Program-made: the position numbers and the translations under genes
Notes under the pieces: model-generated
The model's database searches: none
Told to the model about the DNA's origin: nothing
Seen by the model: the letters and a program-made list of their open reading frames with translations, nothing else
In this document: positions 15,551 through 25,270 of the stretch, piece after piece
Numbering within the stretch: position 1 is the stretch's first letter
How the letters are laid out: each line of letters starts with the position of its first letter
Source of the DNA: Phytohabitans rumicis
GTDB taxonomy: Bacteria > Actinomycetota > Actinomycetes > Mycobacteriales > Micromonosporaceae
Length of the DNA: 64,000 nucleotides
Assembly (NCBI RefSeq): GCF_011764445.1
Contig: NZ_BLPG01000001.1
Coordinates: forward strand, 3,348,001-3,412,000
Direction of reading: 5' to 3'

Positions 15551-16758
15551 TCGTCGACGACCTGGTACGCACGCCGGCCGCGGTGGCCGACGCCGAGCGG
15601 TGGACGGCGCACAACTACCACCCGCTGCCGGTCGTGATCTCGTCGGCCGAGGGCGCGTGGGTCACCGACATCGACGGCAAGCGCTACCTGGACTGCCTGG
15701 CCGGCTACTCGGCGCTGAACTTCGGGCACCGGCACCCCACGCTCGTCGCCGCCGCGCACGCCCAGCTCGACCGGCTCACGCTGACCAGCCGGGCGTTCGT
15801 CCACGACCAGTTCGCGACGTTCTGCCGTGGGCTGGCCGAGCTGTGCGGCAAGGACCTCGTGCTGCCGATGAACACCGGCGCCGAGGCCATCGAGACCGCG
15901 ATCAAGGTGTCGCGCAAGTGGGGCTACAAGGTCAAGGGCGTCCCGGACGGGGCCGCCACGATCGTCGTGGCCGCGGGCAACTTCCACGGGCGGACCACCA
16001 CGATCGTCAGCTTCTCCACCGACCCGGACGCGCGAAACGACTACGGACCGTACACGCCGGGCTTCCGGATCGTCCCGTACGGCGACCTCGAGGCGCTCGC
16101 CGAGGCCATCGACGACACGACGGTGGCGGTGCTGCTGGAGCCGATCCAGGGCGAGCAGGGCGTGATCGTGCCGCCGCCGGACTACCTACCGGGCGTGCGG
16201 GCGCTGTGCACGTCGCAGAACGTCCTCTTCGTGGCCGACGAGATCCAGTCCGGGCTCGGGCGCACCGGCACCACGTTCGCCTGCGACCACGAGGGCGTGG
16301 TGCCCGACATGTACGTGCTGGGCAAGGCGCTCGGCGGCGGGATCGTGCCGGTGTCGGCGGTGGCCGCGAATGCGGACGTGCTCGGCGTGCTGCGGCCGGG
16401 CGAGCACGGGTCGACGTTCGGCGGCAACCCGCTCGCCTGCGCGGTGGCCGCCGAGGTCGTCGCGCTGCTGAAGACCGGCGAGTACCAGCAGCGCTCCGCG
16501 GAGCTGGGCAAGCGCCTGCACGCCGACCTGAGCGCCCTGATCGGCCACGGCGTGGTCGCGGTACGCGGCCGCGGTCTGTGGGCCGGCGTCGACATCGACC
16601 CCGCGCTCATGACCGGCCGCGAGGCGTGCGAGCTGCTCGCCGAGCGCGGCGTGCTGGCCAAGGACACGCACGGGTCGACGATCCGGCTGGCACCGCCGCT
16701 CGTGGTCGAGCCGGACGAGCTCGACTGGGCCGTGGAGCGCCTCGCCGCGATCTTGTAA
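15547..16758 (+). CDS. rocD: Ornithine aminotransferase
   Basis: A protein of 403 residues. GTG 15547 was chosen because GGAGG lies about 8 nt upstream and it overlaps the ddaH stop (GTGA). It is a class III PLP aminotransferase that converts ornithine and 2-oxoglutarate to glutamate semialdehyde and glutamate. Visible motifs: [13 protein letters not shown] (cofactor phosphate), [32 protein letters not shown], and the PLP lysine in [20 protein letters not shown] and [14 protein letters not shown] are typical of RocD. Together with ddaH it forms a short arginine-derivative catabolic operon. Confidence 0.92.
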   Translation: MIVDDLVRTPAAVADAERWTAHNYHPLPVVISSAEGAWVTDIDGKRYLDCLAGYSALNFGHRHPTLVAAAHAQLDRLTLTSRAFVHDQFATFCRGLAELCGKDLVLPMNTGAEAIETAIKVSRKWGYKVKGVPDGAATIVVAAGNFHGRTTTIVSFSTDPDARNDYGPYTPGFRIVPYGDLEALAEAIDDTTVAVLLEPIQGEQGVIVPPPDYLPGVRALCTSQNVLFVADEIQSGLGRTGTTFACDHEGVVPDMYVLGKALGGGIVPVSAVAANADVLGVLRPGEHGSTFGGNPLACAVAAEVVALLKTGEYQQRSAELGKRLHADLSALIGHGVVAVRGRGLWAGVDIDPALMTGREACELLAERGVLAKDTHGSTIRLAPPLVVEPDELDWAVERLAAIL

Positions 16759-16778
16759 GCATGATGCTGGAGGGGCGG

Positions 16779-17927
16779 CTACTGCCGGTCCACTATCCGC
16801 ATGGAGAGGGTGGGCGCGTCCGCCATCACGGACACCGGCGTCAAGGGCGCGGACGAGGTCAGGGTCCGCGCCCTTCCTACATGCACCCCCGGGTACAGCT
16901 CGATGAGGTCGCCCGGCGCCAGCACCCGGCTCTGCCGCTTGATCGTCATCCGTTCGGCGTCGTCCATCGACCCGCCCGGCCGTACGCCGGTGCCGTTGGT
17001 GCTCACGTCCTGCGCCACGACGTCGGTGCCGCGCATCTCGAAGCGCACGTGGCTGCGGCTGATCCAGCGCCGGGCCTCCTCGCTCAGCCACTGGCCGAGC
17101 ATGATCCCGCCCTGCTCGGGCGCGCGACCGACGGTGACCGGGTCGCCGTCGGCCACCACGAAGCGCTGGCGCACGATCCCGTTGACCCGCACCGCGAGCG
17201 CCTCGGCGGGCGGCCGCTCGCCGATGTCGGTCAGCACCGTGCCGTGCCGCGGGCAGGCCGGCGCGCCGGTGTGCAGCGTCGGCGGCGGCTGACCGCCGGC
17301 CCGCCGCGCGGGCGCCAGGTCGGAGAACGCACCCCCGCCACCACCGAAGTTGGCGCACCCGGGCTCGGGGCAGCGCCACAGCCGGGCCAGCACCTTCGCG
17401 CCGACCGGGTCGGGGTTGGCGGTCGCCGGCACGTTCCCGCCGCCGACCTGCGCGACCAGCGTCGCGCCGGTCTTGCCGGGGACCGGAGCCATCAACCGCC
17501 CGGCCTGCCCTGCCAGCCAGCCGTACCGCTCCCGCACGCCCTCGAACCGCAGCCGGCTCAGCACCGGCAGGCCCAGCAGATCGGCCACCTCGAGGACCCG
17601 ATCGCCCACCGACGGCAACACCTCGACCAGCCCGTCGTCGGCCCAGCGCCGCACGACCATGCGCTCGTTGGACGTCAGGTCGGCGTCGGAGAGCAGCCCG
17701 CGGTGCACCACCGCGTAGACCGCCGCGTTGTCCTCGGCGAGCTGGGTCGCGAGCGCGTCGACCACCAGCCCCAGCCGCAGCAGGCTGGCCGGCCGGCCAC
17801 CGTCGAGGTCGGCGTAGCGCACCACCTCGGCGAGGTCGACCACGCCGCGGGCCAGCGCGGGATCGGTGGTGAGGCGTCGCTCGATGGCGTCGAGCACCTT
17901 GCTGACTTCGAACCTCACGGACGCCAT
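16779..17927 (-). CDS. FHA domain protein
   Basis: A protein of 382 residues. The C-terminal ~110 residues are a forkhead-associated phosphothreonine-binding domain (VTVGRAPEQGG, WISRSHVRFEM, VVAQDVSTNGTGV, PGDLIELYPGVHVG). The N-terminal ~160 residues are helical (RFEVSKVLDAIERRL) and resemble no enzyme. A middle Cys pair region (RCPEPGCANFGGGG, then ACPRHGTVL) could be a zinc ribbon. FHA proteins read Ser/Thr-kinase signals; a kinase gene lies at 26.3 kb, but a link is only a guess. It is convergent with rocD and stands alone. Confidence 0.85.
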   Translation of the reverse strand: MASVRFEVSKVLDAIERRLTTDPALARGVVDLAEVVRYADLDGGRPASLLRLGLVVDALATQLAEDNAAVYAVVHRGLLSDADLTSNERMVVRRWADDGLVEVLPSVGDRVLEVADLLGLPVLSRLRFEGVRERYGWLAGQAGRLMAPVPGKTGATLVAQVGGGNVPATANPDPVGAKVLARLWRCPEPGCANFGGGGGAFSDLAPARRAGGQPPPTLHTGAPACPRHGTVLTDIGERPPAEALAVRVNGIVRQRFVVADGDPVTVGRAPEQGGIMLGQWLSEEARRWISRSHVRFEMRGTDVVAQDVSTNGTGVRPGGSMDDAERMTIKRQSRVLAPGDLIELYPGVHVGRARTLTSSAPLTPVSVMADAPTLSMRIVDRQ

Positions 17928-17978
17928 CCTGCCTGATCGGAACCACGGCGCGCGATCCGCCGCCGCTACACGCTCAGG

Positions 17979-18233
17979 TCAGGACTGGTTTGCCACGATT
18001 TCATCGATCCGGCGCGCCAGTTCTATGTCACGATCGGTAACCTTGCCCGCGGAATGCGTGCTGCACCGGAATGTCAGCGTCCGCCACCGGATGTCGATGT
18101 CCGGGTGGTGGTCCATCTCCTCGGCCACCACCGCGACCCGGTCGACGACGGCGATCGCGTCCATGAAGGTGGGCAGCCGCACGGTCCGGGTGATCTCGGC
18201 CTCGTCACCGCTCCAGTCCGGCAAATCGGTCAT
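17979..18233 (-). CDS. Pterin-4a-carbinolamine dehydratase-like protein
   Basis: An 84-residue protein; AGAGGGAG upstream gives an excellent RBS for ATG 18233. It has the PCD/DCoH core: VAVVAEEMDHHPDIDIRW with the catalytic His pair, then LTFRCSTHSAGKVTDRD. This enzyme dehydrates 4a-hydroxytetrahydrobiopterin. At 84 residues it lacks the usual first ~12 residues, but the start is fixed by its RBS and the four-base overlap with the CDF gene. Actinobacteria often keep such genes without an obvious pterin hydroxylase nearby, so the biological role is open. Confidence 0.85.
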   Translation of the reverse strand: MTDLPDWSGDEAEITRTVRLPTFMDAIAVVDRVAVVAEEMDHHPDIDIRWRTLTFRCSTHSAGKVTDRDIELARRIDEIVANQS

Positions 18234-19228
18234 AGCAACTCCCTCTTGTGATGGGCGACGACCTCGTGGTGGTCGCTGCCCGCGACCGGCTGCGGGTCCG
18301 CGTGCACCAGAGCCGATCCCAGCCGGGGTACGCCGTGCAGCAGGCGATGTTCGGCCTCCACGGCGACGGCGTGCGCCTCGACGATGGTCAGTCGCGGGTC
18401 GACCACGATCTCGCATTCGGCCCGCATCCGGTGGCCGATCCAGCGCACCTTGACCGCGCCCACGTCCAGCACGCCCTCGGTGTGCCCCAGCACGTGCTCG
18501 ACCGCGTCGACCAACTCCGGATCGACCGCGTCCATCAGCCGCCGGTAGACCTGGCGGGCCGCCCCGACGAGGACGACCAGGATCGCCGCGGTGATGGCGA
18601 GCCCGACCACCGGGTCGGCCCAGCGCCAGCCGAGCGCGAGTCCGCCGGCGCTGACCAGTACGCCCAGCGACGTGAAGCCGTCCGTACGGGCGTGCAGCCC
18701 GTCCGCCACCAGCGCGGCCGACCCGATCCGCCGGCCGACCCGGATCCGGTACCGGGCCACGATCTCGTTTCCGGCGAACCCGAGCACGCCGGCCAGCGCC
18801 ACCGCCGGCAGGTGGCTGACGTCGGTCGGGTCCAGCAGCCGGCGTACCGCCTCGATGCCGGCCACCACCGCGGAGGCCGCGATGAAGACGACGATCACGA
18901 TGCCGGCCAGGTCTTCGGCCCGGCCGAAGCCGTACGTGTAGCGCCGGGTGGGCGGCCGCCGCCCGACCAGGAACGCGATGGCCAGCGGCACGGCGGTCAG
19001 CGCGTCCGCGACGTTGTGCAGCGTGTCGCCGAGCAGCGCCACCGAGCCGGACCAGACCACCACGACGGCCTGCAGGGCGGCCGTGACGCCGAGGACCGCC
19101 AGCGAGATCCAGACCGCGCGGATGCCCTCCCGGCTGGCCTCCAGCGCGGCGTCCACCTGCTCGTGCGTGTCGTGGGTATGCGGGCGCACGGCGTGCCGTA
19201 CGCGATGGAACCACCCATGCCGGTGCAT
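18230..19228 (-). CDS. Cation diffusion facilitator metal transporter
   Basis: A protein of 332 residues with six predicted membrane segments and a His-rich N-terminus (HRHGWFHRVRHAVRPHTHDTH) likely to bind Zn2+ or a similar metal. The two metal-site helices are visible (LLGDTLHNVADALTAVPL in TM2, GLHARTDGFTSLGVLVS in TM5), as is the ferredoxin-like C-terminal domain (VRWIGHRMRAECEIVVDP). CDF proteins exchange divalent metal for protons at the plasma membrane. Its 3' end overlaps the pterin dehydratase start by four bases (ATGA). No metalloregulator is nearby. Confidence 0.9.
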   Translation of the reverse strand: MHRHGWFHRVRHAVRPHTHDTHEQVDAALEASREGIRAVWISLAVLGVTAALQAVVVVWSGSVALLGDTLHNVADALTAVPLAIAFLVGRRPPTRRYTYGFGRAEDLAGIVIVVFIAASAVVAGIEAVRRLLDPTDVSHLPAVALAGVLGFAGNEIVARYRIRVGRRIGSAALVADGLHARTDGFTSLGVLVSAGGLALGWRWADPVVGLAITAAILVVLVGAARQVYRRLMDAVDPELVDAVEHVLGHTEGVLDVGAVKVRWIGHRMRAECEIVVDPRLTIVEAHAVAVEAEHRLLHGVPRLGSALVHADPQPVAGSDHHEVVAHHKRELL

Positions 19229-19240
19229 GGCTTCATCCTG

Positions 19241-20307
19241 CTACACGCGGGTGATCCGCACCGCGTCTGCGATCACGTAGCCTGTGGCCGTCGTCCACCG
19301 GCTGACCGCCACGACCGTCTGCGCGCCGGCCGCCAGCGAGAACGTGCCGAGCGACGCCCAGGCCCCGCCGCCGGTGCTCTGGTCCACCCGGACGACCTGG
19401 CTGCCGCCCGACGCGTACACGATGAAGGGCGTCGAGGTGTTGTAGCCGGCGATGCCGGGGTACCACGCCTCCACCTGGTACGACCCGGCCGCGGGGATCG
19501 TCGCCGCGTACGTGGCCAGGTCGCTGACCTCCTCGGGTTGGCGTACCGGTAGTTCTCGCCGTACCGCTCGGCGGAGTACGACGAGGTGAGCCAGTTGGCG
19601 CCGGCCGCGAAGCCGCTGGAGGTGTTGTCGACGATCGTGCTCCAGTCCGGCGTGGTGCCGTTCAGCGCGGCCGCGACGTCGGTACGCAGCTGCGGCAACC
19701 GGGCGTACAGCACGTCGCCGGGGCAGGCCGTCGCGTTGTAGTCGCGGTGCCCGAAGATCTGCGTCGCCGCGATGCCGTACTGGTCGCAGATGTACGCGCA
19801 GAGCTGCACCAGCTTGTCGTACAGCGCGGCGGGCGGGGTGGCGGTCGTGTAGAGGCCCTGGTTCTCGATGCCGACCGCGGTGGAGTTCTGTCCGCTGGTG
19901 TGCGCGCCGACGACCGCGCCGCTGCCCTCCTGGAGCAGCTCCAGGCTGCGGTGCCGGCCCTCCATCGCGTGGCCGCCGCGACTGATCGTGAAGTGCTGCC
20001 CGCTGTCGATCCAGCCCCGGTCGAAGTGCCACTGCTGGATCTCGCGCGCGTGGGCGTACGCCGCCGCCAGTGAGTAGTCGGTCACGTTCGCGCTCGCGGT
20101 GTGGTGCACGATGATCTTGTTGGGGTTGGCCGCGACCGTGCTGATCGTGCCCTGTGCCGCCGCCGCGCCCCAGGTGGCGCAGCTCGCGATCGTGGGCGCG
20201 GCCACGGCCAGCGCCTGCGACGGGATGGCGATGCCTCCCGTTGCGGCGCCGACACCGATAGCCACCGCGCCGCGCATGACGTCCCGCCGAGAGAGGGGGT
20301 AGCTCAT
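19241..20307 (-). pseudogene. Secreted N-acetylmuramoyl-L-alanine amidase, frameshifted
   Basis: The first ~257 codons (from ATG 20307) give a Tat signal (SRRDVMRGAVAIG), then an Amidase_2/PGRP domain with zinc ligands in IIVHHTASANVTD, IFGHRDYNA and TACPGD. It cleaves the lactyl-amide bond of peptidoglycan stem peptides. The frame then shifts at the GGG at 19535-19537. The other frame continues smoothly from EEVSDLATYAATIPAAGSY to the TAG at 19241 as a golvesin-like beta-sandwich domain (WYPGIAGYNTSTPF). One added base gives exactly 356 codons. I think this is an intact gene with a sequence error, but as read it is broken. Confidence 0.8.
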
Positions 20308-20394
20308 GGGGTGGTACCTCCAGGGGTTTGAAGGTTTCTTCTACGCATTCACCTCATGTTCGTAAGTTTCCTACCATGCGATCGACGCCCGCCG

Positions 20395-21489
20395 CTAGAG
20401 CCAAAAATGATCTAGGGCAAATCCGGGTGAGCGGATTTGCCCTAGATCGATGAGAGAAGCGACGTTAGTCCCGCGGGGGTTGCCTGCCTCGTGCAGGGCC
20501 TTCAGCGCCTCGGTGTAGGACCTGAGGACGCTGGCCTCTTCGTACGTGATGTCGCGCTCGGCGCAGAACGCCCGCACGATGGGCTGGGCCTTGCGGAGAT
20601 TCGCCCTGGGCATGCTCGGGAAGAGGTGGTGCTCGATCTGGTAGTTCAGCCCGCCGAGCGCGAAGTCGACCACCCGCCCGCCGCGCACGTTGCGCGACGT
20701 CAGCACCTGCTTACGGAGGTAGTCCAGGTCGTCGTCGGCGGTGAGCACCGGCATGCCCTTGTGGTTGGGGGCGAACGAGCATCCCATGTAGACGCCCCAC
20801 AGTCCCTGATGGATCGCGATGAACAGCAGGGCCTTTCCGGGCGACAGCACCGTGAAGACGACCCCCGCGTACGTCACCAGGTGCACCACCAGCAGCACCG
20901 CCTCCAGGCGCCGGTGCCGCATCGGGGTGTTGAACAGCGCCCGCACGCTCGCGTAGTGCAGGTTGAGCCCTTCCAGCGTCAGCAACGGGAAGAACATGTA
21001 CGCCTGCCACCGCGCCATCCACCGGCCGAAACCCCGGCGCGCCAACGCCTGCTCATGTGTCCACACCAGAGCGCCCGCGCCGACGTCCGGGTCCTCGTCC
21101 TCGTGGTTCGGGTTCGCGTGGTGCCGGGTGTGCTTGTCGACCCACCAGCCATAGCTCAGACCGACCGCCAGGTTGCCCGCGATCAGGCCGGCCGCCTCGC
21201 TGCGCCCCCGGGTGCGAAACATCTGCTTGTGCCCGGCGTCGTGGCCCAGGAAGGAAACCTGGGTGGTGGCCACGGCGACGAACACCGCCACCAGCGCCTG
21301 CCACCACGAGTCGCCGACCAGGAAGAACGCGACCCATCCCCCGACGAAGGCCGCGCCGGTGACCGCGATCTTCGCCGCGTACCACCCCGGTCGGCGGGCC
21401 AACAGCCCGGCCGCATTGATCTGCTTCGACAACTGTGCATAGTCACTGCCGCGTTTGAGGGCAGGCTCTGCCACCGCGCTGACCGTCAT
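20395..21489 (-). CDS. Membrane fatty acid desaturase
   Basis: A protein of 364 residues as read, from ATG 21489 (AAAGGAGAGG just upstream; an in-frame start at 21552 is less likely). It has the three His boxes of di-iron front-end/acyl desaturases: LGHDAGHKQMF, HTRHHANPNHED and NYQIEHHLFPSMP, with hydrophobic pairs between them. It introduces double bonds in membrane acyl chains. As read, the last ~24 codons run through the intrinsic terminator to a TAG at 20395. One extra base in the C-run at 20475-20479 would instead end the protein at TAA 20465-20467 (341 aa), which looks more natural. A palindrome ~110 bp upstream may be its operator. Confidence 0.88.
   Translation of the reverse strand: MTVSAVAEPALKRGSDYAQLSKQINAAGLLARRPGWYAAKIAVTGAAFVGGWVAFFLVGDSWWQALVAVFVAVATTQVSFLGHDAGHKQMFRTRGRSEAAGLIAGNLAVGLSYGWWVDKHTRHHANPNHEDEDPDVGAGALVWTHEQALARRGFGRWMARWQAYMFFPLLTLEGLNLHYASVRALFNTPMRHRRLEAVLLVVHLVTYAGVVFTVLSPGKALLFIAIHQGLWGVYMGCSFAPNHKGMPVLTADDDLDYLRKQVLTSRNVRGGRVVDFALGGLNYQIEHHLFPSMPRANLRKAQPIVRAFCAERDITYEEASVLRSYTEALKALHEAGNPRGTNVASLIDLGQIRSPGFALDHFWL
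20404..20448 (-). terminator. Intrinsic terminator of the desaturase gene
   Basis: The arms 20409-20425 and 20432-20448 are a perfect 17-bp inverted repeat (GATCTAGGGCAAATCCG) around a 6-nt loop. On the minus strand they are followed by ATTTTTGG, a five-T run: a textbook Rho-independent terminator. It lies before the annotated stop codon of the desaturase. Confidence 0.88.
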
Positions 21490-21600
21490 GCCTCTCCTTT
21501 GCGCCGTCGGGGGCTCTTCGCCCCGACGAGGTCGGCGAGGCGCTGTCATCAAGTCTGCTGACCATACTGGCGCTGGGTAACCCTGAAAACCCCCGTAAGT

Positions 21601-21622
21601 GGGGTAGGGCTAGCGCTACCAC
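21601..21622. promoter_or_regulatory. Imperfect palindrome, putative operator
   Basis: The 18-bp core GGTAGGGCTAGCGCTACC is palindromic at 16 of 18 positions. It lies between the stop of the SCO7613-type gene and the desaturase start, on the upstream side of the desaturase. The same core sequence occurs as a near-perfect palindrome upstream of the MMPL gene at 59161-59182. A shared TetR-like repressor site is the simplest reading; a short terminator for the upstream gene is the alternative. Confidence 0.5.
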
Positions 21623-21626
21623 GCGG

Positions 21627-23860
21627 TCACGTCATCCGGCCGACCGTGTCACGCAGCCGCACCATGTCGCGCCGCCGCCGCTCATACGTCATGGCGAGGC
21701 CGATCAGGACAAAACCGCCAGCCGCCAGAAACACCCAGCGAGGTAACAAATCCCACACCCGGACCAGCTCGTGCAGCGCGACGCCCACCACCGTCACGCC
21801 GCCGACGACGACCGGGGCCTGCAACCGCAACACCGAGCCGGCCAGCACGACCGCGACGGCGCCGGCGCCGAGGAGCAGCCGCCGCGCGGGTTCGTCCGCG
21901 CCGACGAGGACGGCGGCGAGGCTGGGAAACAGCCCGGCGGCCAGCCCCGGCCCGTACGCCAGCCAGCTCGACCGCTCCGGCCGCGTCCGCACCGCGTACC
22001 AGCCCAGCGCCAGCGCGACGCCCGCCGCCGGCAGGGTGTACGCCTCGGTCGTCCCGACATCCCACGCGGCCAGCCGGAACCACCACGCCAGCACCTGGCT
22101 ACCCGCCGCGACCACGGCCAGGACGAGCCGCCGCTCGGTGCGCCACAGCGCCCGCGCGCCCACGCACAGCCCCCACAGCGTGCACACCCCGGCGGCGTAC
22201 AGCAGGTGGCCGGTGGTCAGCAGGAGCGCCACGGCGGCGGCGCCGTTCGCCGCGATGTCCAGCGCCCGCGCCTCCCCGGGCGGCGCGCGGCCAGGACGCC
22301 GCCGAGCGCAAGCGCCGCGGCCGCCACCGCCAGCACCGCGAACCCACCCGAGCGCCACGGCAGGTCGCCCGCCCGGATCGCGGCCACCGCGAAGGTCACC
22401 CCCGCGACGACCGTGACGGGCCACGCCGTGGTCCGAGCGGCAGGAGTACGCCCAGCCACACCGACCGCCGCGGCGGCGATGACCGTGAGTCCCAGCGCGC
22501 CGAGCGTGGTGCCCTCGGTGGCCAAGCTCCCCGCGATCCCCGCCAGCGCCAGCACCACCCCTGTCCCTGTTAGCAAGGGACCCTTGCTATGCAAAAAGCG
22601 ATAAGAAGGTGCCCTTCCTTGCACCAACCCCAGGCCCAGCGCGAGCGTGACCGCCGGAACCGCCGGCCAGGGTGCGTCCGCGGCGGCGAGGGCCACCGGC
22701 ACCGCCACGGCGGCCAGCGGCACCGCCCACATCGGACGGACGGCGCCCACCGCGACCGCCACCAGGATCAGCGCAACGGCGGCGCTAGCGGTCACCGACC
22801 ACCCGCCGGAGGGCGCTCCCTCCCAGGTCCGCCCCAGCCACGCGTACGGCTCGCCGAGCGTCTCCCACAGCGCCGGCGCGATCTCGACGAGAACCACCGC
22901 GCCCAGCGGCACGAGCAACCAGGCCCACGCGCGGCCCCGAACACGCGGAGATACCCGCTGATCAACTCTGAGTAGCGCGACGGCGGCCACGATGAGCCCA
23001 GCCGCGACGGGCGCCGCCACGGATGGGGCTTGCCAGGCGAAGGCCGACACCGTCGACGCGGCTATGGCGCCGCCGTAGGCCACCCAGGCGACCACGCGCA
23101 GCGGGCCGGACAGGCGCCACGCCAGCACGAGGTCCACTGTGGCCAGTGCGGCGAAGGTCAGCGCGAAGCCGAAGGCGTCCAGGGACGCGTCGGCGGCCAG
23201 CAGCGGCGCCACCGGTTGGATGGCGACCAGCGCGGCGTACCTCGGGCCGGTCAGCCCGGTGAGTCGCGCGTAGCCCGCCGCCACCGCCGCGGTCACCCCG
23301 GCGACCAGCGCGGCGTAGCGGTTGCCCGGCCAGGCGCCGAGGCCGAAGAGGTTGACGTACCAGGCGGCGTATCCGTCGAGGACCACCAGCAGCACTCCCA
23401 CGGCGGCGAACGTCTCCGCGGTGGCCACCAGCTGCCGACGCAGCGCCAGCAGCGGAGCGCTCAGCGCGAACGCGGTCACCACGGCGAGGATGACCGCCCG
23501 GCCGCCCACCCCGTACGCGGCCCACGCCACCGCGGTGAACACGATCGCCGCCGTGCCGAGCAGAAGGCCGCCGAGGATGAAGAGCAGGTTCTGCACGGTA
23601 CGCGTGGACGCCTCCGGCCGGGGCGGCGCGGCGGGCCCGGTGCCGGCGGGCGGCAGGATGATGGGCGCGACCCGGGCGCGTACCCGGGCGGCGAGTTCGT
23701 TACGGCGCAACTGGGCCGCGCGCAGGTTGGCGCCGAGCGCGGCGATCTCACTGTCGAGGCGGATCACCTCGGCCGCGTCCGGATCGGCCGCCCGACCGCA
23801 GCCGGGACAGCCGGTCTCCAGGCTCGCGGTGGCGCGGCAGGCGGGACACGGGTACGTCAC
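21627..23860 (-). pseudogene. SCO7613-C-type polytopic membrane protein, frameshifted
   Basis: It starts at 23860 with a zinc-ribbon (CPACRATASLETGCPGC), a short coiled coil (EVIRLDSEIAALGANLRAAQ) and then ~20 hydrophobic segments rich in Ala/Val/Leu. The architecture fits actinobacterial SCO7613 C-terminal-domain proteins of unknown function. The frame shifts at the four-base run 22274-22277 and continues from EARALDIAANGAAAVALL to the stop at 21627. One added base gives exactly 745 codons, so a sequencing error or very recent mutation is likely. A dispersed hairpin repeat is inserted in frame in the coding sequence at 22570-22623. Confidence 0.75.
22570..22623. repeat. Dispersed hairpin repeat, copy A (inside a coding region)
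   Basis: A 54-bp element matching copy B at 43091-43144 at about 47 positions, including the central TATGCAAAAAGCGATAA. Its left arm has diverged into its own small palindrome (GCAAGGG/CCCTTGC). On the minus strand it is read in frame as SYRFLHSKGPLL in a loop of the SCO7613-type membrane protein. Confidence 0.75.
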
Positions 23861-23908
23861 ACCTGCATAGTGCCCCGCACCGGCACGTTCGCGGGAGAGT
23901 GCGCGTAC

Positions 23909-24259
23909 TCAGTGCCTGGTCTGCTCGAACACCCAGTTCTGGTACGCCGGGTGGCCGCTGCCCACGGTGAAGACGAGGATCTCGGGCACGTCGTACGGAT
24001 GCGCCACGCGCACGTGGTCCACCAGCGCCTCGACCCGATCGGGCGAGGTCTTGAACTGCACCGACCACTCCTGTGCGGTCTCCACCCGGCCGTCCCACCA
24101 ATACGTGCTGGCGACCGGGCCGCCAACCTGTGCGGACGCGGCCAAGCGCCCCGCAACCGCCGCTGCGGCGAGCACATCCGCCACCGATCTCGCGTCTACG
24201 ACAGTCGTCACCAGACAGATCTGCTCCACGGAGCCGACAGTACGCGTTCCGTGTTGCAT
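23909..24259 (-). CDS. cutA: CutA divalent-cation tolerance protein
   Basis: A protein of 116 residues from ATG 24259; a GTG at 24229 would give a 106-residue protein nearer the family's usual size. The ferredoxin-like fold carries the family pattern ICLVTTVVDARSVADVLAAA, AASAQVGGPVASTYWWDGRV, QEWSVQFKTS and HPYDVPEILVF. CutA forms very stable trimers and has been tied to copper tolerance, though its function outside that remains vague. It is 3 nt from the acyltransferase stop, so it may be last in or independent of that group; all three genes point the same way. Confidence 0.88.
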   Translation of the reverse strand: MQHGTRTVGSVEQICLVTTVVDARSVADVLAAAAVAGRLAASAQVGGPVASTYWWDGRVETAQEWSVQFKTSPDRVEALVDHVRVAHPYDVPEILVFTVGSGHPAYQNWVFEQTRH

Positions 24260-24262
24260 CCG

Positions 24263-25270
24263 TTACGTGCGATGGGCTTCGATCCACTCATCGATATGCG
24301 CCCACCAGTCATACAGCCAGCTGATGCGCTCTTCGCGATCTTTGGGTACTTCCTCCGGCGGCACCGACCAGAAACGCATGACGAGACGCTTGTCCATTGG
24401 AAGTTCCCGCCAGATATCGGAAACGGTCAGCATCCGGTCGAGACCGGTGTGCGCGACGAAGATGACTCCCGCGTCCGGGGCGGCATCGAGCGCGGCGAGC
24501 ACCCCGCCGGGCTGTGGTGCCAACACGTTTCGCATGCCCTCGGCGCGTACCGCCATCTCCTCGTGGCCGCGGGCGCGCAGCCGCTCGATGGCCCGCACCC
24601 GGCGGCGTGGGGTGAAGTTGCCGCCCTCCGGAAAGATGACGAAGGCGTCGTTGTGGTCCAGCCCGGTGACCAGGTTGCCGATCTGCTCCTCAATGGACTC
24701 ACCGGAGGTGCGGCCGGGCGCGATGAAGCGGCTGGGCAACCGGTTGAGCATCACGTCGATGGCCGGATCCCACTGCAGCGATTCCTTCAGCACGATGCGC
24801 GGCTCGCGGTCGTACCAGTTGACGAGCGCGTGGATGAGGATGAACGAGTCGCCCGGACCGGCATGGCGGCACAGCACGAGCTCGGGACGGCCGGGCGCGG
24901 CGGTGTCCGGGTCGGTGCCGACCACGTCGATGCGTACCCGCAGCGCCCACTGGCCCTGCCAGAAAAGCGCGCTGAGAAAGCGTCCGGTCAGCACGTAGTG
25001 CACGCGCTGGAAGCCGGGCGAGCGCACCTTCCAGCCGAAGCCCGACGCCACCCAGAGCGCGAAGAGCGTGATGAGCGCGGCGGCGTCCCACACCACGTAG
25101 ACCGCGCCGATCCACAGGAGACGGAGGATGCGCAGGCGCCCGGGCACCAGCCAGGAGGCGACCGCGGACAGCAGCAGCCACACCGGCAGCGTGGCCACGG
25201 CGAGCAACGCGAAGGCCACCATCGCCGGTCCGAATAGGACGCGGCGCACCCAGCGGGGCGGCAGCCGCAT
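24263..25270 (-). CDS. 1-acyl-sn-glycerol-3-phosphate acyltransferase-like (PlsC fold)
   Basis: A protein of 335 residues, ATG 25270, overlapping the patatin stop (TGATG). Two or three N-terminal membrane segments (AMVAFALLAVATLPVWLLLS; ALITLFALWVASGF) precede a PlsC-like catalytic region. The HX4D box is CRHAGPGDSFIL and the acceptor/phosphate box is AFVIFPEGGNFTPRRR. It would acylate a lysophospholipid or another membrane acceptor with acyl-CoA/ACP. The coupling to a patatin phospholipase suggests deacylation-reacylation of membrane lipids, an inference from context. Confidence 0.82.
   Translation of the reverse strand: MRLPPRWVRRVLFGPAMVAFALLAVATLPVWLLLSAVASWLVPGRLRILRLLWIGAVYVVWDAAALITLFALWVASGFGWKVRSPGFQRVHYVLTGRFLSALFWQGQWALRVRIDVVGTDPDTAAPGRPELVLCRHAGPGDSFILIHALVNWYDREPRIVLKESLQWDPAIDVMLNRLPSRFIAPGRTSGESIEEQIGNLVTGLDHNDAFVIFPEGGNFTPRRRVRAIERLRARGHEEMAVRAEGMRNVLAPQPGGVLAALDAAPDAGVIFVAHTGLDRMLTVSDIWRELPMDKRLVMRFWSVPPEEVPKDREERISWLYDWWAHIDEWIEAHRT

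Noticed and set aside
15483-17936. 817-codon plus-strand frame across rocD and the FHA gene
   Set aside because: It reads Arg/Gly/Pro-rich gibberish through two well-supported genes on opposite strands.
18248-19552. Plus-strand frame over the CDF gene, resembling a basic protein
   Set aside because: It overlaps the CDF transporter, which has clear metal-site motifs and TM segments.
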